This document shows positions 6,389 to 10,262 of a stretch of DNA of 10,262 bases, piece by piece. Source of the DNA: JANMZR01 sp031383555 (lineage in GTDB: Bacteria > Bacteroidota > Bacteroidia > Cytophagales > Spirosomataceae). The position numbers and the translations under genes were made by a program. Numbering within the stretch: position 1 is the stretch's first letter; every line of letters begins with the position of its first letter. The stretch lies in the NCBI GenBank assembly GCA_031383555.1, contig JANMZR010000146.1, positions 1 to 10,262 of the forward strand, in the 5' to 3' direction. Below the pieces are notes generated by a model. It searched no databases and was not told the origin of the DNA. It saw only the letters and a program-made list of their open reading frames with translations.

Positions 6389-6937
6389 ATGAAAAAAGTA
6401 GCAATTTTTATCTGTTCATTATTTATTGTAAATACATCGTTTGGCCAAATGGAAAAAACCGTTGAAGTTGGAGGAGCGGCTATGTATCCATCAAAAAACA
6501 TCATTGAAAATGCCGTAAACTCAAAAGACCATACCACATTGGTAGCCGCTGTAAAAGCAGCAGGATTGGTTGAAACTTTAATGAGCGCAGGGCCTTTCAC
6601 GGTGTTTGCACCAACAGATGCAGCCTTTAACAAATTGCCAGAAGGAACGGTGGGCACTTTGCTAAAACCAGAAAATAAAGGAACACTAACTTCAATTTTA
6701 ACTTACCACGTATTATCTGGCAAGTTTAGTGCTAAGGATATTGCGGCTGCAATAAAAAAAGGGAAAGGAACTGCCACATTCACAACTGTGCAAGGTGGTA
6801 AATTAATGGCTTCAATGAAAGGTTCGAAACTAATATTGAAAGACGAAAAAGGTGGTACAAGTATGGTTACTATCGGTGACGTAAATCAAAGTAATGGTGT
6901 AATTCACGTAATTGATACCGTGGTAATGCCAAAATAA
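6389..6937 (+). CDS. Secreted fasciclin (FAS1) domain protein
   Basis: A 182-residue secreted protein with one FAS1 domain. Residues 1-19 or 20 are a signal peptide (MKKVAIFICSLFIVNTSFGQ) with no lipobox, so it should be released to the periplasm or outside. After a short linker (VGGAAMYPSKNIIENAV) the FAS1 domain covers about 45-181: the H1 motif PFTVFAPTDAAFNKLP at 69-84, the YH motif TYHVLSGKF (Y106, H107), and the H2 motif GVIHVIDTVVMP at 170-181. FAS1 domains act in adhesion or as extracellular ligand modules; the ligand is unknown. The frame is open upstream to an ATG at 6323, but that start would put 22 charged residues before a complete signal peptide and would run through the promoter-like element, so 6389 is preferred. 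It stands alone between two terminators, directly after an ECF sigma/RskA pair that probably controls it. Confidence 0.94.
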   Translation: MKKVAIFICSLFIVNTSFGQMEKTVEVGGAAMYPSKNIIENAVNSKDHTTLVAAVKAAGLVETLMSAGPFTVFAPTDAAFNKLPEGTVGTLLKPENKGTLTSILTYHVLSGKFSAKDIAAAIKKGKGTATFTTVQGGKLMASMKGSKLILKDEKGGTSMVTIGDVNQSNGVIHVIDTVVMPK

Positions 6938-6966
6938 ATAATAGTTTTAGGGGTTAGATTGGTTGG

Positions 6967-6999
6967 AAAGGTTGGCTCATTTTGGGCTAACCTTTTTTT
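6967..6999 (+). terminator. Intrinsic terminator of the fasciclin gene
   Basis: AAAGGTTGGCTC (6967-6978) pairs with GGGCTAACCTTT (6984-6995), 12 pairs of which two are G-T, around a 5-base loop. The T-run continues to 6999. The fasciclin gene is therefore a single-gene transcript. Confidence 0.9.
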
Positions 7000-7001
7000 A
7001 T

Positions 7002-7061
7002 TTTCTCAAAAATTTATCCCCACAATAGCAAAAGCTATTTTGAGGATAAATTTTTGAGAAA
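7002..7061. repeat. 60-nt long inverted repeat with an inner hairpin
   Basis: An 18-bp perfect outer stem pairs 7002-7019 (TTTCTCAAAAATTTATCC) with 7044-7061. Inside it, AATAGC (7024-7029) pairs with GCTATT (7034-7039) around an AAAA loop, with 4-base partly mismatched flanks between. It lies directly after the fasciclin terminator and before the convergent GreA-like gene. No T-run follows on either strand, so it is not a standard terminator. It could be a small palindromic repeat element or the core of a structured transcript. Confidence 0.75.
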
Positions 7062-7118
7062 GAAAGCTTTAATGAAGAATTATTTTTTTGTAATAGATTC
7101 CTAATACCTAATCTGGAT

Positions 7119-7562
7119 TTAATTAATTGCCAATATTTTATGTTCTTTTCCTAAAAAAATAAACTTTTCTCCTACCTTTTTACCCATTAAAATACATCCA
7201 ATAGGAGAACTTTGCGACACAGCTAATAAAGTTTTATTCTCAAAATCAATTTTCCCAACACTAACGGAAATAAAAAAATAACCTGCCGAAGTTTCAACCA
7301 AGCAACCAAAACCCACTGATATTGAACGAATTGCAAAATTTATTCGGTTTAAAACAGCCATTTCATTTTGGGCATTCGCCATTTGCTTGGCATACATATC
7401 TCGGTCAATTTGGCCCATGGCTCTGCTGGTTTCGTATTTATCACCGGCACTACTTTTACCTTCACTATTTGCCGACTCTTGTGCAGCGTCCATTGATGCT
7501 TTTGCATTAATAATACGCTCATTAATAATCGATTGAAGTATTTCTACTATTTTCTCTTTCAT
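7119..7562 (-). CDS. GreA/GreB-like transcript cleavage factor homologue
   Basis: A 147-residue cytoplasmic protein with the two-part layout of Gre factors. Residues 1-75 should form the antiparallel coiled coil that enters the polymerase secondary channel; the tip region reads SAGDKYETSRA with D41 and E44, the same positions as the two acidic tip residues of E. coli GreA (D41, E44). Residues 80-147 form the FKBP-like C-terminal domain, with SPIGCILMGKKVGEKF closely matching the Gre SPIG..LLGK..GD pattern. It is slightly shorter than GreA (about 158 residues). Members of this Bacteroidota family are often labelled 3-oxoacyl-ACP synthase in databases, for which I see no support. It is convergent with the fasciclin gene and divergent from the YHS gene. 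It may be an accessory Gre-like factor rather than the main GreA of the cell. The ATG at 7562 begins the first helix, and no better start is seen. Confidence 0.8.
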   Translation of the reverse strand: MKEKIVEILQSIINERIINAKASMDAAQESANSEGKSSAGDKYETSRAMGQIDRDMYAKQMANAQNEMAVLNRINFAIRSISVGFGCLVETSAGYFFISVSVGKIDFENKTLLAVSQSSPIGCILMGKKVGEKFIFLGKEHKILAIN

Positions 7563-7707
7563 TCTATTTTTTTAATTTCAAAATAAACCCGTAAAAAAAT
7601 TAGTCAGTTTAAACATATATTTTCCGAATTTTATAATTTGGTAAGCTTCCTGACAAACCATTATTCACACATTTTAGAATTTTGTATCGAAATTAAAACA
7701 AGAAAAA

Positions 7708-8169
7708 ATGAAATTTACCCTTTTTATTATTTACCTAATAGTTTTTAACGTAAATAGTTTTTCGCAAGATATTATAATAAGAAAAAAAGAATTCCTAATT
7801 GAAAAAGGCGTCGCCATAGGTGGTTACGATCCAGTAGCCTATTTCTCTAAAACTCCCCAAAAAGGAAAAAAAGAATTGAATTATATTTACGAAGGCATCA
7901 AGTATCAATTTGCAAATGAAACGAATAAAGCTGCTTTCATAAAAACTCCTTTAAAATTTGAACCGCAGTATGGCGGTTGGTGTGCTTATGCAATGGGGAA
8001 TAAAGGTGAAAAAGTAGAGATTGATCCTGAAACTTTTAAAATTTTGAACGGGAAACTCTACCTGTTTTTCCATCCTTTTTATAATAATACACTTACCGAT
8101 TGGAATAAAGATGAAAAAAATCTAAAAATAAAAGCCGATGCCAATTGGGAGAAGATTATAAAAAATTAA
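7708..8169 (+). CDS. Secreted YHS domain-containing protein
   Basis: A 153-residue exported protein. Residues 1-20 are a signal peptide (ending NSFSQ). The body matches the YHS-domain proteins of Bacteroidota and Proteobacteria: GGYDPVAYFSKTPQKGKKE at 38-56, YEGIKYQFANETNKAAF at 61-77, PLKFEPQYGGWCAYAMG at 81-97, then FKILNGKLYLFF and LTDWNKDEKNL, and a final ADANWEKI. There is a single cysteine, C92, in the GGWCAYA motif, so the paired-cysteine metal site of classical YHS domains is not present. The function of this family is not established; heavy-metal association is a guess from other YHS proteins. It starts a + strand unit, with the DoxX-like gene 31 bases downstream and probably cotranscribed. 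The ATG sits directly before the signal peptide after an AAGAAAAA leader. Confidence 0.88.
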   Translation: MKFTLFIIYLIVFNVNSFSQDIIIRKKEFLIEKGVAIGGYDPVAYFSKTPQKGKKELNYIYEGIKYQFANETNKAAFIKTPLKFEPQYGGWCAYAMGNKGEKVEIDPETFKILNGKLYLFFHPFYNNTLTDWNKDEKNLKIKADANWEKIIKN

Positions 8170-8200
8170 ATTAAACTAACTTTCAAAAAAAACAATTAAT

Positions 8201-8602
8201 ATGAAAAATTACGAATTCCAAATATCATGGGTGGCACAGATAATTGCAGCAATTATATTGGCCCAAACATTATTTTTTAAGTTTACTGGAGCTGAAGAAA
8301 GTGTAGCCTTATTTACAAAATTGGGTGTAGAGCCTTATGGCAGAATTGTTGCTGGAACTATGGAGCTAATAACAGTTATACTTTTATTGACGAAAAAAAC
8401 GGCCTGGCTTGGAGCTTTGACTGGTTTAGCCACAATGGGTGGTGCAATCATGGCACATTTAACTGTTTTAGGTATTGAGAGTAATGGCGATGAAGGCTTA
8501 TTATTTTTCTTAGCAGTAATTACTGCAATATGTTGTGCAATAGTAGCATATATTCGCAAAAGTGATTTATTAGTTAAATTTCACCTATTTTTAAATTTTT
8601 GA
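8201..8602 (+). CDS. DoxX-like four-helix membrane protein
   Basis: A 133-residue inner-membrane protein with four predicted helices at about 9-28, 47-64, 68-90 and 99-118. Helix 1 ends QTLFFKFTGAEESVALFTKLGVEPYGRIVAG, here split by the loop after FTG, which is the characteristic DoxX/DoxD-like pattern (a phenylalanine-rich helix end, KF.G, then a soluble loop before the second helix with a conserved glutamate, E55 in GTMELITV). The third helix ends in MAHLTVLGIE. Small DoxX-like proteins are linked to quinone or thiol redox processes in some organisms, but this branch has no defined activity. It lies 31 bases after the YHS gene and 92 bases before the Crp/Fnr gene. The C-terminal tail (VKFHLFLNF) is short and basic to aromatic. 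The family call is good and the function open. Confidence 0.85.
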   Translation: MKNYEFQISWVAQIIAAIILAQTLFFKFTGAEESVALFTKLGVEPYGRIVAGTMELITVILLLTKKTAWLGALTGLATMGGAIMAHLTVLGIESNGDEGLLFFLAVITAICCAIVAYIRKSDLLVKFHLFLNF

Positions 8603-8614
8603 AAGTAATTTCAA
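8599..8614. promoter_or_regulatory. Dyad resembling a Crp/Fnr-type operator
   Basis: TTGAAA-GTAA-TTTCAA is a perfect 6+6 inverted repeat with a 4-base centre. Its 16-base span with outer TTGAA and TTCAA half-sites resembles Crp/Fnr-family boxes. It overlaps the DoxX-like stop codon and lies about 80 bases before the Crp/Fnr gene, a plausible place for autoregulation. AT-rich DNA produces such dyads by chance, so confidence is low. Confidence 0.3.
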
Positions 8615-8694
8615 TTATAGTTTCCAATTTCAAAAAAGATTAGAAAATACAATTAGCCAAATTATCAAATAAATTAATCAATAAACTAAAAAAA

Positions 8695-9381
8695 ATGCTT
8701 GAAGATATTAAATATTGGTTTTTGCATGATCATCAATTATTTTCAGTACTAAGTCGAGAAGAAAACCGTGCACTTTGTCTGATTCCAAGCTTCAAAACTG
8801 TGAAGAAAAATGAAATTATCTATTTTTCACATGAAAATGAACAAAGGCTGTATACTATAAAAAAAGGTACCTTAAAAATTGTACAAGTTGATGCCGACGG
8901 AAAAGAAACTGTAAAAGAGATATTACGTGCAGGTGATTTGTTTGGCCAATATACTTTTGATGAAGAAATGGATCAAAATCAGGATGAATTTGCCACAGCC
9001 ATAACCGAAAAAGTAGTAATTTGTAGTTTCCGTGTAAATGAATTTGAGGATATTCTCAAGAAAAACCCAAATTTGGCGGTGCGTTATACCAAATTGGTTG
9101 GTTTCAAAATAAAAAGGATTACAAATAGTTATTCCAACTTGATGTTTAAGGATGTAAAATCACGTTTTAAGCTTTTCTTAAAAGATTGGGCTATGAAAGA
9201 AGGTGAAGGAAAAGAAAAAGATGTGAAAATAAAAAATTATTTAACTCATAGTGACATAGCTGGCCTCATTTGTAGCACCAGACAAACGGTCACAACACTT
9301 TTTAATGAATTAAAAGCAGATGGATTAATTGATTACGATAGAACCGAAATTGTAATACATGATGCTAGTAAATTGGGATAG
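8695..9381 (+). CDS. Crp/Fnr family transcriptional regulator
   Basis: A 228-residue DNA-binding regulator. Residues about 15-125 form the cyclic-nucleotide-binding-like beta barrel (NEIIYFSHENEQRLYTIKKG, then ILRAGDLFGQ corresponding to the GE.FGE phosphate-binding cassette region, here GDLFGQ). A long dimerisation helix follows at about 125-165. The C-terminal winged helix-turn-helix covers about 170-222, with LTHSDIAGLICSTRQTVTTLFNELKADGLIDYD as its core, given here from 183; STRQTVT is the recognition helix. The cysteines (C28, C110, C193) are scattered and do not form an Fnr iron-sulfur cluster motif, and the altered cassette does not clearly predict cAMP binding, so the effector is unknown. 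The gene follows the YHS and DoxX-like genes after 92 bases and may regulate them. It ends 13 bases from the convergent LysE-type gene. The ATG has an AAAAAAA leader and gives a typical N-terminus. Confidence 0.93.
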   Translation: MLEDIKYWFLHDHQLFSVLSREENRALCLIPSFKTVKKNEIIYFSHENEQRLYTIKKGTLKIVQVDADGKETVKEILRAGDLFGQYTFDEEMDQNQDEFATAITEKVVICSFRVNEFEDILKKNPNLAVRYTKLVGFKIKRITNSYSNLMFKDVKSRFKLFLKDWAMKEGEGKEKDVKIKNYLTHSDIAGLICSTRQTVTTLFNELKADGLIDYDRTEIVIHDASKLG

Positions 9382-9394
9382 ATTTTTTCCGAAA

Positions 9395-10045
9395 TTATGA
9401 CAGCCTATTTATCAATTGCCAAATTGCTAAACCAATAAATATTGAGCCTATTATTTTATTCAATCGACTGTCTGTAAGGTATTTATAAACTAAGTCTCTT
9501 TTTTTATCTGCAACTAAAGTATAAGTAAATACCAAAAGAAATGTGCCGGTACCAGCTCCCAATACAAAGGCAAATTTATCTGTGGCTTCTATAATTTTCA
9601 ATATTTCACGACTTCGATATTCTAACAAAACAACCAACCAAAATGGAAGCAAAGCAGGGTTGAAAAGGGAAAGCGAAATCCCTTTAAAAAAAGACAAAAA
9701 CTTATTGTGTACTACTACTTTTTCTTGTTTAATTTCTTCAGTTTTTTGAAAAAATGTATAACCGCCAACCACTAATAATAAAACGATTATTGCCCAATGA
9801 ATCCAGTATTCAACCATCGGATATTTATCGAAAATCAAAACTCCCTGCATTGCAAGCAAAGCATAAATACTTTCACAAAAAACGCCTCCTGTAGCCACCC
9901 AAAGGGCAATCTTAATTGATTTTTGGAGAGTTGTTTGTACAACAAATACCGATAACGGACCGGGTGGAATTGTTGCAATATAACTAATAATTACTGTCGT
10001 AAAGTAAATGATTATTGCTTTCAAAAGTAGGTTTTTTATAAGCAA
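9395..10045 (-). CDS. LysE/RhtB-type exporter, TTG start
   Basis: A 216-residue inner-membrane protein with about six hydrophobic helices (roughly 8-26, 32-50, 58-72, 81-99, 118-142, 158-178, plus a last one at 198-212; one of these may be peripheral). It carries the LysE superfamily hallmarks: ATIPPGPLSVFVVQ at 24-37 and SLSLFNPALLPFWLV at 125-139, with the conserved PPGP and NP. These proteins export amino acids or related metabolites; the substrate cannot be read from the sequence. The frame has no ATG at its 5' end: the annotated start is TTG at 10045, and another TTG at 10024 (MKAIIIYF...) would still leave a full first helix. No in-frame ATG exists upstream before the stop at 10100-10102, and the first internal ATG falls at residue 66, which would remove PPGP. 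It converges on the Crp/Fnr gene with a 13-base gap and no room for a separate terminator. Confidence 0.87.
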   Translation of the reverse strand: MLIKNLLLKAIIIYFTTVIISYIATIPPGPLSVFVVQTTLQKSIKIALWVATGGVFCESIYALLAMQGVLIFDKYPMVEYWIHWAIIVLLLVVGGYTFFQKTEEIKQEKVVVHNKFLSFFKGISLSLFNPALLPFWLVVLLEYRSREILKIIEATDKFAFVLGAGTGTFLLVFTYTLVADKKRDLVYKYLTDSRLNKIIGSIFIGLAIWQLINRLS

Positions 10046-10136
10046 TATACGAAGAAATTTTACTTTCGGTTCTGTGAATTTATCTTCAAAAATTTTTCTC
10101 TAAATCTAAACTTTGATATTTAGGATTTGGATTTTA

Positions 10137-10262
10137 TTATTTTTTTATTTTTGAAATGGTGTTACCAGTTAATTTTGTCGGTTTATCCATATCCTTAATT
10201 GCAAAGTCAATAGCTTCTTGTAATAAAGCTTTTACTTTAGGGTTTCTATAATCGCTCGGCTT
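10137..10262 (-). CDS. C-terminal end of an unrecognised protein (partial)
   Basis: The last 41 codons and TAA (10137-10139) of a - strand gene whose start is beyond the window. The visible end reads KPSDYRNPKVKALLQEAIDF, then AIKDMDKPTKLTGNTISKIKK. It looks like one amphipathic helix followed by a basic tail. I do not recognise a family from so short a piece. The coding call rests on the clean open frame up to the window edge, ordinary amino-acid composition and the lysine-rich end before TAA. It lies 91 bases upstream of the LysE-type gene on the same strand, so the two could be cotranscribed. Confidence 0.65.
   Translation of the reverse strand, partial: KPSDYRNPKVKALLQEAIDFAIKDMDKPTKLTGNTISKIKK

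Noticed and set aside
5965..6657. A 230-codon open frame on the - strand
   Set aside because: It runs antisense through the conserved RskA domain, an intrinsic terminator, an intergenic region and the start of the FAS1 gene. Its translation has no family features.
7322..7510. A 62-codon + strand frame opposite the GreA-like gene
   Set aside because: It is fully antisense to the coiled-coil part of a recognisable protein and has no signal of its own.
7675..7684. TAGAATTTTG before the YHS gene as a TAnnTTTG promoter
   Set aside because: The gap between TA and TTTG is four bases instead of two, and no TTG is found at the expected -33 distance.
8596..8636. TTTTTGAAA...TTTCAAAAA inverted repeat as a terminator after the DoxX-like gene
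   Set aside because: The stem is nine A-T-rich pairs with a 23-base loop and is followed by A rather than T residues. The shorter dyad within it is more compact.
10100..10123. CTAAAT...ATTTAG inverted repeat as a terminator for the last - strand gene
   Set aside because: It has only six mostly A-T pairs with a 12-base loop and no convincing T-run on the - strand.

Overview
This window looks like chromosomal DNA from a Bacteroidota bacterium, probably of the Cytophagales or a near relative. The DNA is clearly AT-rich. Start codons follow A-rich leaders rather than Shine-Dalgarno sites. Secreted proteins carry short MKK-type signal peptides, the TonB-dependent receptor has an N-terminal carboxypeptidase-regulatory-like domain, and at least one TAnnTTTG-type promoter is visible. 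The order-level placement is inference from gene content, not proof.

Left part (1-4664, all + strand): the tail of a DUF4331 protein, a hairpin, a TonB-dependent outer-membrane receptor with a histidine-rich plug, a TPR lipoprotein, and a HupE/UreJ-type inner-membrane protein. Together they look like a complete envelope pathway, possibly for a metal ion or metal complex; the substrate is not shown by the sequence. The TPR-HupE gap holds a 21-nt tandem repeat running into a 20-bp GC-rich perfect palindrome, which can also be read as a 32-codon histidine-containing mini-ORF.

Middle part (4665-6999, + strand): an ECF sigma factor, a membrane anti-sigma factor of the RskA type starting at TTG in the same frame as the sigma gene, a strong terminator, and a secreted fasciclin (FAS1) protein with its own terminator. 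The bipartite element AATCC-N16-CGTATGT occurs with identical spacing upstream of both the sigma gene and the fasciclin gene. It is the best candidate here for the promoter this sigma factor reads. The arrangement resembles mycobacterial SigK/RskA, which controls the FAS1 proteins MPT70 and MPT83.

Right part (7000-10262): a long hairpin, then a GreA/GreB-like protein on the - strand, then a + strand group of a secreted YHS-domain protein, a small DoxX-like membrane protein and a Crp/Fnr-family regulator with a dyad upstream. A LysE-type exporter (TTG start) converges on the regulator gene. The window ends in the C-terminal end of an unrecognised - strand gene. No tRNA, rRNA, CRISPR array, insertion sequence or phage gene was seen, and no gene-free stretch exceeds about 200 bases.
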